Source: Sphingobacterium detergens (GTDB lineage: Bacteria; Bacteroidota; Bacteroidia; Sphingobacteriales; Sphingobacteriaceae). From it: a DNA stretch of 64,000 nucleotides. The position numbers and the translations under genes are program-made. The DNA lies in assembly GCF_003610355.1 (NCBI RefSeq), contig NZ_RAPY01000001.1:1-64000 (forward strand), in the 5' to 3' direction. Positions 27,341 through 36,227 of the stretch are shown piece after piece; position 1 is the first letter of the stretch; the number at the start of each line of letters is the position of its first letter. Below the pieces are notes generated by a model. That model was not told where the DNA came from, ran no database searches, and was given only the letters and a program-made list of their open reading frames with translations.

Positions 27341-28087
27341 ATGCTAAAGTACGATCGTCTGCAAACCATTTTAGATATCACCAATAGGGAGGGCTCGGTT
27401 TCATTTCAAACCTTGAGCAAAAAGCTTTCGGTATCTGAAGATACCATACGGAGAGATATCAAGGAATTGAATGATCGGGATCTTCTTCGCGCAGTACGGG
27501 GTGGAGCTCACAGCATTGTGCAAAAAAAATATCATTATCGTGATCGCGAGAAAGCAGGGTTGGAACAGAAAAAGATTATTGCACAAAAAGCTTTATCATT
27601 AATAAAAGATGATCAGGTACTTTTTTTCGATGGGGGTACATCTATCCTGGAGTTGACTAAAATTTTACCAAAGGATCTTAAAGTCACTATCATTACGAAT
27701 AGTTTTCCTGTCGCGAGTGTGATCGAAGACCATCCTTTGATCGATATCATATTTTTGGGAGGCCGACTTTATAAGTCCGCCTTTACCACTTTTGGCAATA
27801 CTACGTTGGAAAGCATTGCCAATTTTAAAGCTGATTTATACTTTTTGGGCGTTTGTTCAATTACTCCTGAAAATTTGTCCTGTAATTATCAGGAAGATGC
27901 TGAAACGAAACGTGCAATGATGAAACAGAGTGTTCGCATCGTTGGATTGTGTACTTCCGATAAATTTGATACTGAGTCAAGCTTTATCATCGATAAAACC
28001 AAAAAGCTTGATATCATTGTGACAGAACATGAATCAACGAGCCCCCAGATGCGTAAATATATCGCTCAGGGGATTGAGCTGCTTTAG
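27341..28087 (+). CDS. DeoR/GlpR-family transcriptional regulator
   Basis: 248 residues. The N-terminal winged HTH (residues 1-57) carries the DeoR signature LSVSEDTIRRDIKEL and then RAVRGGAHS. The C-terminal sensor domain (75-230) has FFDGGTSILELTK and TNSFPVASVI, typical of the sugar-phosphate-binding fold. These repressors usually control carbohydrate use. A palindrome at 27268-27287 in its own promoter region, with a cousin before the MFS gene, suggests it controls itself, the HAD phosphatase and the transporter. Confidence 0.9.
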   Translation: MLKYDRLQTILDITNREGSVSFQTLSKKLSVSEDTIRRDIKELNDRDLLRAVRGGAHSIVQKKYHYRDREKAGLEQKKIIAQKALSLIKDDQVLFFDGGTSILELTKILPKDLKVTIITNSFPVASVIEDHPLIDIIFLGGRLYKSAFTTFGNTTLESIANFKADLYFLGVCSITPENLSCNYQEDAETKRAMMKQSVRIVGLCTSDKFDTESSFIIDKTKKLDIIVTEHESTSPQMRKYIAQGIELL

Positions 28088-28130
28088 ACAAACAATGATG
28101 TCGCAGTTTTTTTGCTACATCATTGTTTGT
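28088..28130. terminator. Bidirectional terminator between deoR-like and yceI-like genes
   Basis: Perfect 14-bp outer stem (28088-28101 and 28117-28130); a mismatch then two more pairs continue inward, and the loop contains an eight-T run. It starts on the base after the DeoR stop and ends 8 bases before the YceI stop. Confidence 0.78.
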
Positions 28131-28138
28131 TATCATAG

Positions 28139-28705
28139 CTATTTTGCGGCTTTGATCTGAATGTCCAATGTAAACTCGTCCTCAATAGCCCGATTCCCGA
28201 GGTCAGAGAAAAAGCTGGCCGAACGATATTGGATATCAAAATCCAATCGATTTACCTTTACACCTAATGCTTCAGCCGAAAGTCCGTCAGCAGTGCTAGT
28301 TACCTTTGCGGGAAAAGATATCGCTTTCGTTTTGTTTTTAATGGTAAGATTCCCTGTGATTACTGGAGTAGCCTTGCTGTTATCCACTTTGCTGATAATG
28401 AATTTTGCTGTTGGATACTTCGGTACATCAAAGAAATCTTCATTTTTAAGATGGCCAGTTAGTTTTGGCGCATCAGTACATGCCATAGAATTCATATCAA
28501 TGGTAAATCCACCACCGGTAATTTTACCTTTATCTGTTTGGATCGTTCCGTCTTTCAAGGCAATAGTACCAACATGACCACCGACGACTTTCTTCGCATC
28601 CCATTTGATTATTGATGATTGTGTACTGACTTTATAGGTTGTTTTTTGCGCAAAAGCAAAGGAAGTACTGCAAATAATAGCAATGAATAATAAGGTTCTT
28701 TTCAT
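28139..28705 (-). CDS. YceI family periplasmic protein
   Basis: 188 residues with a Sec signal peptide ending around FAFAQ. The mature region is a lipocalin-like beta-barrel of the YceI type: IKWDAKKVVGGHVG, GGFTIDMNSM, LKNEDFFDVPKYPTAKF, then GNLTIKNKTKAISFPAKV and the final strand DFDIQYR. YceI proteins bind isoprenoid or amphiphilic lipids in the periplasm. Single gene; nothing nearby adds to its role. Confidence 0.92.
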   Translation of the reverse strand: MKRTLLFIAIICSTSFAFAQKTTYKVSTQSSIIKWDAKKVVGGHVGTIALKDGTIQTDKGKITGGGFTIDMNSMACTDAPKLTGHLKNEDFFDVPKYPTAKFIISKVDNSKATPVITGNLTIKNKTKAISFPAKVTSTADGLSAEALGVKVNRLDFDIQYRSASFFSDLGNRAIEDEFTLDIQIKAAK

Positions 28706-28924
28706 AGAGATAATTTGTTTAAAATCAAATATACAAGAAAGTAGGCATATTCAACTGAGTAAGGTAATGATTATATAAACAATAGTTTTAAATCAATGAT
28801 TGTAACCATTTCTGAAAAAAATGGGGAGATTTTTATGACATGATTTATTGCGTAAAACTAGGAAATATTAGCTCCTAACCCGTATAAAGTTGGCTAGGAG
28901 GGGAGCTTATCCATTGTAGGAATA

Positions 28925-29494
28925 TTATCTTTTAAGCGGTCCAATATATTTATAGCTATTGATGAATATGCCAGTCGGGGTTGCCTTTGAGTCGAGGAAG
29001 ACAAGTTCCTGGGCGTACACCATATCTGAGAGTAGGCGCTTGCCATGTCCCAGCAAAACGGGGTAGGTAATGAGTACCACTTCGTCGACGAGACCCTGCT
29101 CAAGTAATAGCGAGGTCAGTGTAGAACTACCTACAACAATCAGATCGGGACTATCCATTGACTTAAGGGCATGAATCGCGGCGACAATGTCCTCTTCCAA
29201 ATTTTTTACTGGCCCCCAAGTTAGACTGTCGGGACGGTGTGTTGCGACATATTTTGTTGCAGCATTTATGGCATTGGCCATAGGGAAATCTCCCGCATTG
29301 GGCCAGAAGCCACTAAAGATATCATAAGTCTGACGACCTAAAAGAAGGTCGAAGTCTGAGCCATATGCCTGAAAGAGCATTTCCGCTCCTGCGGGACTTC
29401 TATAGGCAGTTGTCCATGCGCCATAGGCGTAATCTCCATCGTGTTCGATGATGCCATCAAGGGAGATGTGTTCGAAAATTCTGATCTTTCTCAT
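28925..29494 (-). CDS. RibD C-terminal/dihydrofolate-reductase-like family protein
   Basis: 189 residues. Motifs of the small YyaP/YwjB-type DHFR-like proteins are visible: the start MRKIRIFEHISLDG, LLGRQTYDIFSGFWP, then IVVGSSTLTSLLLEQGLVDEVVLITYPVLLGHGKRL. The glycine-rich stretch binds NADPH in relatives. The actual substrate for this subgroup is not known; it is not a true folate reductase by sequence. It is a single gene, divergent from the rifampin ADP-ribosyltransferase gene. Confidence 0.88.
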   Translation of the reverse strand: MRKIRIFEHISLDGIIEHDGDYAYGAWTTAYRSPAGAEMLFQAYGSDFDLLLGRQTYDIFSGFWPNAGDFPMANAINAATKYVATHRPDSLTWGPVKNLEEDIVAAIHALKSMDSPDLIVVGSSTLTSLLLEQGLVDEVVLITYPVLLGHGKRLLSDMVYAQELVFLDSKATPTGIFINSYKYIGPLKR

Positions 29495-29771
29495 TGTTTC
29501 AAGTGTTTGATTATCAATTCAAATTTAGCGAAGTTTAGAAGCACGGATGAGGTGCAATTGCGACAATATAAGGGGGTAAAACCTTTATGTCAATCTGCTG
29601 TTTTTAGGAATAATTACGAATTGTCCGAAGGTCGATTCGATATGATTTACGAACAAAATACGGAAATGTATAAAAAAATGTAGAACTTTAATCCAGTAGA
29701 TACCGGTGCATGTGGATTTTAAATCTCCCTGTGCCAAGGGTACATTCGGCGATGTAAAAAAAGATACGCGT

Positions 29772-30515
29772 ATGGAATTTTCACCTTTCAACAACGTTGT
29801 TAAACTTTGTCTTCAGGGTATGAGCATGGAAGAAGCCAAGCATACTGAAGAAGCCCTTCGCTTATTTATGCAAGCTTGGAACGAAGCCACAGACGATCAC
29901 GAACACTTTCTTGCGGCTTATTATATCGCCAGGAATCAAGAGGCTATTTCCGACAGATTGACATGGTTGGAGGCGGCCTTGAGCCATGCATTAAAACTAA
30001 ATGATGATACGGTTAAGAGTGCTTTGCCAAATCTTTATTTGAACCTGGCCAAATGCTATGAAGCGCTGGGGGATAGTGATAAGTCTCATGGATATGCTGA
30101 TTTGGCTGCAGTCTTGGGTGAAAAACCATCAGATACCGGTCCATTTTATCATGGTACAAGAGCTGATTTACCAGTGGGTGCGCTATTGACAGCGGGAGGT
30201 AATTCCAACTATCAATCTGAACTTACCATGAACCATATTTATTTCACCGCATTAGTTAACGGAGCCGGACTCGCGGCGGCTTTGGCAAGGGGCGATGGTC
30301 GCGAACGTGTTTATATTATTGAACCAGTGGGAAGCTATGAAAATGATCCAAATCTAACAGATAAAAAATTCCCAGGTAACCCGACGCGTTCTTATCGCTC
30401 CACAATGGCATTGAAAATCATCGGTGAAGTAAGCGACTGGGTCAGACCGAGCTCCGAAGAGCTTCAGCGGTTCCGTGAACGTTTGGCGAAGGGTAATGGA
30501 GAAATAATCAATTAA
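29772..30515 (+). CDS. arr: NAD(+)-rifampin ADP-ribosyltransferase with N-terminal helical domain
   Basis: 247 residues from the ATG at 29772; a GTG at 29706 would add 22 residues. The C-terminal 120 residues are a full Arr domain: GPFYHGTRADLPVG, SNYQSELTMNHIYFTAL, GRERVYIIEP, and FPGNPTRSYRS. Arr inactivates rifampicin by ADP-ribosylating its 23-hydroxyl. The first 115 residues are a helical TPR-like domain (EEALRLFMQAWNEATDD...LPNLYLNLAKCYEALGD). Compact Arr proteins of about 140 residues lack it. No mobile sequence surrounds the gene. Confidence 0.9.
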   Translation: MEFSPFNNVVKLCLQGMSMEEAKHTEEALRLFMQAWNEATDDHEHFLAAYYIARNQEAISDRLTWLEAALSHALKLNDDTVKSALPNLYLNLAKCYEALGDSDKSHGYADLAAVLGEKPSDTGPFYHGTRADLPVGALLTAGGNSNYQSELTMNHIYFTALVNGAGLAAALARGDGRERVYIIEPVGSYENDPNLTDKKFPGNPTRSYRSTMALKIIGEVSDWVRPSSEELQRFRERLAKGNGEIIN

Positions 30516-30823
30516 ATGCAAGAGACATATTACCTGTCCAATATGTAGAGAATGCTAGATTTGTGCTTCTAAAGAAAGCTCATGAATGTGATCAGGGGTT
30601 ATGAGATTGATTTTGAAAGGGATTAAAATTTGAAAGGGATCAAATTGACTGTTCAGAGTGGTTGCCCAAGAACATTTTGCGATTTTCATTGTTTGTTCAA
30701 TGTCAATAATGTCTGAAAGATTCTTTTTTTCGGGCAAATCCCCATTAACTTCGCACAACGTGGTAAATGGATCTTATTTATTGATAATTTGGATCCAATT
30801 GGTATTTTATAAAAAACAAAAGA
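30516..30823. other. Intergenic region with imperfect tandem repeat and possible promoter
   Basis: 308 bases. Two copies of TTGAAAGGGAT(T/C)AAA lie in tandem at about 30613-30644. TAACTTCG at 30746-30753, one mismatch from TAnnTTTG, could be the -7 box of the alcohol dehydrogenase gene. No gene is convincing here. Confidence 0.4.
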
Positions 30824-31879
30824 ATGATTAAATCGAAAGGTTACGCGGCGAAGGATGGCAATTCCCCGCTTGAATATTGGGAATTTGAAAGAAGAGAACT
30901 TGGTTCAAATGATGTGCTAATCGATATCTTGTATAGTGGTATTTGCCATTCAGATATTCACCAGGTGCATGATGAGTGGGGTGGGACACAATATCCAATT
31001 GTTCCAGGGCATGAGATCGTTGGTCGCATCAGTGCGGTAGGCAGTGCGGTGACCAAGTTTAAAAAAGGTGATCTAGCCGGTGTTGGTTGTATGGTGGCAT
31101 CCTGTGGTGAGTGCGATAATTGTAAATCGGATCAGCAACAGTTTTGTTCGGAGAAGAAAACGGTGTGGACTTATAATAGCACGGATGTGATGCACGATCA
31201 CTCTTGCACCTATGGTGGGTATAGCGATAATATTGTGGCTGATGCAGACTTTGTCTTACATGTGCCGGAATCGCTTGATATCAAAAAGGTGGCTCCTTTA
31301 CTTTGTGCGGGGATCACCACTTACTCGCCCTTGAAACGATGGAATATCAGCAAGGGGCATAAAGTTGGCGTGCTAGGGTTAGGTGGTTTAGGCCACATGG
31401 CAGTGAAGATCGCTGTCGCCATGGGAGCTGAAGTTACGATGATAAGTCATTCGCCCCGTAAAAAAGCTGATGCGGCGCTGTTAGGTGCCCAGAAGTTTTT
31501 AAATACGCATGAGTCTTCGGAGTTGAAGGAGTTTTCAGCCTATTTTGATTTTATCATAGACACCGTATCGGCACCTCACGATTATAATCTCTATTTGGCA
31601 TTGCTAAAAACCAAGGGTGTATACATCTGTGTTGGTATCCCAGCAGCGCCAATGGAAATTAACGGACGCTCGATTATGGGAGGAAATAAAATTTTGACGG
31701 CTTCAAGTATTGGTGGTATACAGGAAACACAGGATATGCTTGATTTTTGTGCTGAACATAATATCCTTCCAGAAACCGAATTGATTGACATTGATTATGT
31801 GAACGAGGCTTACCAACGTGTATTGGACAGTGATGTAAAATACCGGTTTGTCATTGATATGGCTTCATTAAATAAATAG
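30824..31879 (+). CDS. Zinc-dependent NAD(P)-alcohol dehydrogenase, YahK/cinnamyl type
   Basis: 351 residues. Catalytic zinc ligands fit Cys41, His63 and the nearby Glu64. The structural zinc site is the four-Cys cluster at Cys94, Cys97, Cys100 and Cys108. The nucleotide-binding loop is GVLGLGGLGHMAVK. The overall pattern (GICHSDIHQ, GYSDNIV, LLCAGITTYSPL) matches the YahK/CAD subgroup, which reduces many aldehydes with NADPH. Single gene, with IS debris downstream. Physiological substrate unknown. Confidence 0.92.
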   Translation: MIKSKGYAAKDGNSPLEYWEFERRELGSNDVLIDILYSGICHSDIHQVHDEWGGTQYPIVPGHEIVGRISAVGSAVTKFKKGDLAGVGCMVASCGECDNCKSDQQQFCSEKKTVWTYNSTDVMHDHSCTYGGYSDNIVADADFVLHVPESLDIKKVAPLLCAGITTYSPLKRWNISKGHKVGVLGLGGLGHMAVKIAVAMGAEVTMISHSPRKKADAALLGAQKFLNTHESSELKEFSAYFDFIIDTVSAPHDYNLYLALLKTKGVYICVGIPAAPMEINGRSIMGGNKILTASSIGGIQETQDMLDFCAEHNILPETELIDIDYVNEAYQRVLDSDVKYRFVIDMASLNK

Positions 31880-31922
31880 TGTCAACAACATAAAAAAAAA
31901 TAGGAATCGTCCACTATTGAAG

Positions 31923-32019
31923 TGAACCTCAAAAGTTAGACGGATTAACAAAATTAAGTTTTTTGTACTAGAGCTCGGTATTCCACCGGGCTCTTTCCAT
32001 TTAACCTATGTTTTATTCT
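31923..32019 (-). mobile_element. Remnant of an IS3-family insertion sequence
   Basis: The minus strand encodes the last 21 residues of an IS3-type transposase: RIKHRLNGKSPVEYRALVQK and Thr, then stop at 31954-31956. A TAG stop cuts the frame directly upstream (32020-32022). Downstream, 31923-31943 (reading TGAACCTCAAAAGTTAGACG on the plus strand) resembles an IS3 terminal inverted repeat. The rest of the transposase is missing or too decayed to read, and I could not find the other end. Confidence 0.6.
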
Positions 32020-32417
32020 CTAATTTTGTTTTTGTCTCCTTAAAGTCTCTTTCTAAATATTCATTTCTAAAAGGATTCACTTTTATTTTTTAATCGCTTT
32101 TTCTCGAAAAGCTTTCCCTAGCCTGTTTGTCTGCGGTTGAAAATCAGCTATTCTGCCGATTTGTATTTATTCCTGATTTTCTGGCTTGTATCTTTAAAGC
32201 CTATTCTTTTTTTAGTTTTTATACTGAAGCTGCTCGTTGTTTTGTTTAAACTGCTCTTTTCGATCGTTTTAGCAAAAAATGGTGCTCGATAAAAATGGTA
32301 ATTTGTTGCGCATTGTGTCAAGATTGATGATATATCTCCAAAAAAGGAAAAACAGCAGGTTTCGGATTTTTTACCTTGATTGATAGGCCTAATTTTGAGC
32401 TGTTGAAAATTATCGTC
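32020..32417. other. AT-rich gap after the IS remnant
   Basis: 398 bases, strongly T-rich, with no gene. It may include further decayed transposon sequence on the minus strand (a short open stretch near 32040-32090), but nothing definite. The promoter of the 2OG-oxygenase gene must lie in its last part. Confidence 0.35.
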
Positions 32418-33131
32418 ATGGAAAATATAGTATCTAGATTGCTGGCAAGGGATTGGACAGTCATCACCAGGGAATTACATGATAAGGGCTTTGTGATTGT
32501 ACCTGATCTATTAAATCAAGTCGAATGTGATGAACTGGTTGCAGCTTACGGTGCTGACAATAGGTATCGAAAGACTATTGTCATGGAGCGTTATCGCTTT
32601 GGTTTGGGGGAATATAAATACTTTCAATATCCCTTGCCCGAGCTGATTACGACAATAAGGGAAAAAGTATACGCATTGATTGCTCCAGTCGCCAATCAAT
32701 GGATGGAGGAGCTTAATCTGGACCGAAGATTTCCGGCTTCGCATGCTGCCATGCGAGAACTTTGTCAGCAGCATGGACAGGTGGAACCTACCGTCCTTAT
32801 TTTAAAGTATAATACAGGCGGATTTAATACGCTACACCAGGATCTATACGGTGAAATTTACTTTCCCATACAAATCGTATTGCTGTTGGATCAGGTGGAT
32901 CAGGATTATACCGGTGGTGAGTTTGTTATCACAGAACAGATACCACGGGCGCAGTCTAAGGTTAATGTCTTAAAACCCAAACGTGGTGATATGATCATCT
33001 TTACGACTAATTTTCGCGCAGCGAAAGGCACCAAAGGCTATTATCGGGTCCATATGAAGCATGGTGTTAGCCCATTGCACAAGGGGCACCGGCATAGCCT
33101 TGGGATTATATTCCATGATGGTCTTAGCTAA
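32418..33131 (+). CDS. 2-oxoglutarate/Fe(II)-dependent oxygenase (copy 1)
   Basis: 237 residues from the ATG at 32418. The double-stranded beta-helix has the iron triad His140-x-Asp142 and His215, and the 2-oxoglutarate-binding Arg225 (MKHGVS...GHRHSLG). That is the arrangement of Fe2OG hydroxylases such as prolyl-4-hydroxylase or AlkB relatives. N-terminal half: YRKTIVMERYRFG and GEYKYF. It is followed by a paralogue of exactly the same length and then an Ada-type zinc protein. The substrate is unknown. Confidence 0.85.
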   Translation: MENIVSRLLARDWTVITRELHDKGFVIVPDLLNQVECDELVAAYGADNRYRKTIVMERYRFGLGEYKYFQYPLPELITTIREKVYALIAPVANQWMEELNLDRRFPASHAAMRELCQQHGQVEPTVLILKYNTGGFNTLHQDLYGEIYFPIQIVLLLDQVDQDYTGGEFVITEQIPRAQSKVNVLKPKRGDMIIFTTNFRAAKGTKGYYRVHMKHGVSPLHKGHRHSLGIIFHDGLS

Positions 33132-33179
33132 GGATAGGAGATTCTTGCAGGTAAAAAATAGCCCATTTAAATTATAGGT

Positions 33180-33893
33180 ATGTATACAATAGAACAAAGA
33201 TTAAAAACGAAACAATGGGATCTTATCCTTGACGAATTGATCGACAAGGGATTTGCGGTTGTTCCCGATGTTGTTGATGAACAGGAATGTGCTCAATTGC
33301 TTGGTGAGTTTAAGGCCGAATATCGCTATAGAAAGACCGTTGTGATGGAGCGGTATCGTTTTGGTCGGGGTGTTTATAAATATTTTCATTATCCATTGCC
33401 CAGCATATTGACCGAATTAAGGGAAAATTTTTATGGTTATCTGATGCCGCTAGCCAACAGATGGATGGAAGTCTTAAAAATAAATGTGCAGTTTCCGCAG
33501 ATGCATAGGGATTTTATAGCACAATGTAAAAATAACGGTCAGGATAAGGCTACAGCCTTAATTCTCGGATATGGTGCTGGCGGATTCTGCGCCATGCATC
33601 AGGATCTTTATGGAGAGATTTTTTTTCCAATGCAGCTTGTTCTTTTTTTAGATGATATTGATACAGATTATACAGGCGGAGAATTTATTTTAACGGAAAA
33701 TATACCGATGGCTCAGTCCCGTACACATGTCGTTAAGCCCAAAAAAGGTGATATTATTGTGTTTACGACTAATTTTCGTCCGGTTAAAGGGGCAAGGGGT
33801 TACTACCGCGTAACTATGAAACATGGGGTATCGACCATTCATAGTGGCGAACGCCATACGTTAGGCCTGATCTTTCATGACGCTAAATCATAA
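33180..33893 (+). CDS. 2-oxoglutarate/Fe(II)-dependent oxygenase (copy 2)
   Basis: 237 residues, aligning without gaps to copy 1. Shared blocks include RYRKT.VMERYRFG, HQDLYGEI, DYTGGEF, FTTNFR and MKHGVS. The ligand set is identical in position (His140, Asp142, His215, Arg225). The gap from copy 1 is 48 bases. Tandem duplication with diverged sequence (only part of the residues identical) suggests different substrates or a heterodimer. The gene for an Ada-type zinc domain begins 16 bases later, so all three are probably one operon. Confidence 0.85.
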   Translation: MYTIEQRLKTKQWDLILDELIDKGFAVVPDVVDEQECAQLLGEFKAEYRYRKTVVMERYRFGRGVYKYFHYPLPSILTELRENFYGYLMPLANRWMEVLKINVQFPQMHRDFIAQCKNNGQDKATALILGYGAGGFCAMHQDLYGEIFFPMQLVLFLDDIDTDYTGGEFILTENIPMAQSRTHVVKPKKGDIIVFTTNFRPVKGARGYYRVTMKHGVSTIHSGERHTLGLIFHDAKS

Positions 33894-33909
33894 AAACTAA
33901 TCCCAGTCA

Positions 33910-34188
33910 ATGGTCAGACATATAGATTTAGGAGGGACAGCGGCTGACAGAACGAGGTCTTTAAGTTCCTTCATTCGAAAGGGCGAAATTACCTTGGGCG
34001 GATATAAAAAGGCTAAGATTTACGGTCGTCTAAACTGTGCCACGGGTAAACGGATGAAAGTCGAACATCGTGTTTTCTTTCGGGATGAGGCTGATGCCGT
34101 CAGCCATGGATATAGACCATGTGGTCATTGTATGCGGGAAAAGTACAAGGAGTGGAAAACTAAGCAGCAGGGTTTGGAGCATTCTTAA
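33910..34188 (+). CDS. Stand-alone Ada-type metal-binding domain protein
   Basis: 92 residues. It matches the N-terminal zinc domain of Ada: YGRLNCATGKRMK, VFFRDEADA, then YRPCGHCMREKYK. In Ada the Cys cluster binds Zn and one Cys accepts a methyl group from DNA phosphotriesters. Only three of the four Cys of full Ada are in obvious place (Cys in LNC, PC and HC), so methyl transfer is uncertain. It lies 16 bases after the second oxygenase. The neighbourhood hints at alkylation repair, but the oxygenases are not typical AlkB. Confidence 0.75.
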   Translation: MVRHIDLGGTAADRTRSLSSFIRKGEITLGGYKKAKIYGRLNCATGKRMKVEHRVFFRDEADAVSHGYRPCGHCMREKYKEWKTKQQGLEHS

Positions 34189-34250
34189 AATAAACGCAGA
34201 TCTCCGTCTGAAAATTTGTAATCACATTTTAGTTTGCCAGATGAAGATCG

Positions 34251-34715
34251 TTAAAGGAAAAGTGGAAGTCGTGTCGCGTTGACAATTTCTTTCATGACAA
34301 AATAGCTTTCCATATGTCTGATTCCTTTAATCGTTGCAAGCTTATTGAAGTTAAATTCATGATAATGGTCGACATCTCTGACCATAACCTTGAGCTGATA
34401 ATCAAAAGCTCCTGTCACATGGAAGCATTCGACCACTTCCGGAAATTTCTGTATTTCTTCCATAAATAGCAAAGCACTTTCGTTTGAATGCTTTTCCATA
34501 CTGATCGATACAAGAACCATCAGGTTCAGGTCCAGTTTTCTTCGATCCAGCAAATATACCTTTTGTTTGAGCACAGCTGTAGCCGTCAACTTCTTAATCC
34601 GTTCGTATACAGGAGTCATGGATAAGTTGACTCGATCGGAAATTTCCTTGTTACTCATGTTGGCATCCTGTTGCAAAAGGTCCAAGATCATAAGATCTTT
34701 TTCGTCTAATTTCAT
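34251..34715 (-). CDS. Lrp/AsnC-family transcriptional regulator
   Basis: 154 residues. N-terminal HTH: LDEKDLMILDLLQQDANMSN, KEISDRVNLSMTPVYERIKKL. The C-terminal RAM effector domain has VVECFHVTGAFDYQLKVMVRD, where Lrp proteins bind amino acids. It is divergent from the ethanolamine-permease operon, with 189 bases and an imperfect palindrome between. Likely the regulator of that operon, responding to an amino acid or amine product. Confidence 0.92.
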   Translation of the reverse strand: MKLDEKDLMILDLLQQDANMSNKEISDRVNLSMTPVYERIKKLTATAVLKQKVYLLDRRKLDLNLMVLVSISMEKHSNESALLFMEEIQKFPEVVECFHVTGAFDYQLKVMVRDVDHYHEFNFNKLATIKGIRHMESYFVMKEIVNATRLPLFL

Positions 34716-34852
34716 TGTTGTAGTAATTTAAATCTAAAAACAAAGGGGTATAAGCCTGTCGTTGGAATAGCAAATCTAAAAATAATAATATTTCAATATA
34801 ATTTTACTAAAATAAGTTTAATAGTAGGTATTTAACACTATAATTTAATTTA

Positions 34853-34874
34853 AAGTAGTAAATTCATATTACTT
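34853..34874. promoter_or_regulatory. Candidate Lrp-type operator
   Basis: AAGTAGTA and TATTACTT form an inverted repeat with one mismatch and a 6-nt AT-rich centre. It ends 30 bases before the permease ATG. AT-rich imperfect dyads next to a divergent Lrp gene fit Lrp-family sites. Confidence 0.4.
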
Positions 34875-34904
34875 AATATCAGTTACCAACCTAGAAAAAG
34901 AATT

Positions 34905-36227
34905 ATGAGTGATCCCCAATTAAAGAAAGTCCTTGGCCCCGTCATGTTGTGGGGATTGGGGGTAGGGTATGTAATTTCAGGAATGTATTTTGGATGGAAC
35001 CTTGGTCTGGCAGAAGGAGGGACCTTAGGCTTAGCCATCGCGACTATATTCGTCATAATTATGTACCTCACCTTTACCTTTAGTTATACAGAAATGGCTT
35101 GTGCCATACCGAAAGCTGGGGGGGCTTTTGAATATGCCAATAGGGGGCTGGGGAAACAATTAGGGTTTGTCGCAGGGATTGCTCAAAATATAGAATTCGT
35201 TTTTGCACCGCCGGCCATTGCAGCGGCGATAGGTGCTTACCTTCATTTGCTTCATCCAGGTGTAGGCTATCTTACTTTTGCGATTGGAGCCTATCTGATT
35301 TTTACAGCAATGAATATTTTAGGTGTGAAACTCGCTGCTTCGTTTGAATTGGTTGTGACAGTCCTTGCGGTTATTGAATTATTGATATTCGCCGGTGTGA
35401 CGCTGCCAGCATTTGAATTTTCTAATCTTCAACAAAATGCACTTCCCAATGGGTATTCAGGCATTTTTGCATCCATTCCATTTGCCATCTGGTTTTTTCT
35501 AGCCATTGAAGGGGTCGCCAATGTGGCTGAGGAAACCATCAATCCACAGAAAAATGTATTGATCGGTTTTGGGTCAGCTATCGTTACTTTGGTCGTGTTG
35601 TGTATCATTACATTTTTATCAGCGGTTGGTGTCGCTGGTTGGGAAGCAGTTGTCTATCCATTGGGAAGTACCGAGGCCTCAGATTCTCCTTTACCTCTTG
35701 CTATTGCCAACGTCATTGATAGCTCCCATATTCTATACAAATTACTAATTGGGGTAGGGTTGTTGGGTCTTATTGCGTCGTTCCATGGTATTATTTTGGC
35801 CGGGGGACGTGCCACTTTTGAATTTGGACGGGTAGGATATGCACCATCTATCTTAGGAAAAGTTCACTCACGCTTTAAAACACCAGCTAATGCGCTATTG
35901 GTCAATATGGCTGTTGGTATAGTCGCGCTACTGACGGGAAAGACGGCTGGGATCATTACCATTGCCTGTTTTGGTGCAATCAGTCTCTATATTATATCCA
36001 TGTGGTCTTTTTTCGCCTTACGCAAGAAAGAACCCGCATTGGAGCGCCCATTTAAAGTTCCTCTGTATCCCTTATTTCCTATGCTTGCGCTGATCATCGC
36101 CCTGATCTGCCTGGTTGCTATGATTTACTACAACCCATTGACAGCCTTACTATTCTTTGGGCTTGTCATCTTATCATATCTCTATTTCTTAATCTTCCTT
36201 GACAAGGATAAAACCATCAAATCATGA
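34905..36227 (+). CDS. eat: Ethanolamine permease (APC superfamily)
   Basis: 440 residues with about twelve helices. The start LGPVMLWGLGVGYVISGMYFGWN and the GGAFEYANRGLG loop match the Eat subgroup of amino acid-polyamine-organocation carriers, which import ethanolamine. It is the first gene of a five-gene operon: its stop overlaps the next start by four bases (ATGA at 36224-36227). The context of gamma-glutamyl ligase, dehydrogenases and hydrolase favours ethanolamine or a related amino alcohol as cargo. Confidence 0.88.
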   Translation: MSDPQLKKVLGPVMLWGLGVGYVISGMYFGWNLGLAEGGTLGLAIATIFVIIMYLTFTFSYTEMACAIPKAGGAFEYANRGLGKQLGFVAGIAQNIEFVFAPPAIAAAIGAYLHLLHPGVGYLTFAIGAYLIFTAMNILGVKLAASFELVVTVLAVIELLIFAGVTLPAFEFSNLQQNALPNGYSGIFASIPFAIWFFLAIEGVANVAEETINPQKNVLIGFGSAIVTLVVLCIITFLSAVGVAGWEAVVYPLGSTEASDSPLPLAIANVIDSSHILYKLLIGVGLLGLIASFHGIILAGGRATFEFGRVGYAPSILGKVHSRFKTPANALLVNMAVGIVALLTGKTAGIITIACFGAISLYIISMWSFFALRKKEPALERPFKVPLYPLFPMLALIIALICLVAMIYYNPLTALLFFGLVILSYLYFLIFLDKDKTIKS

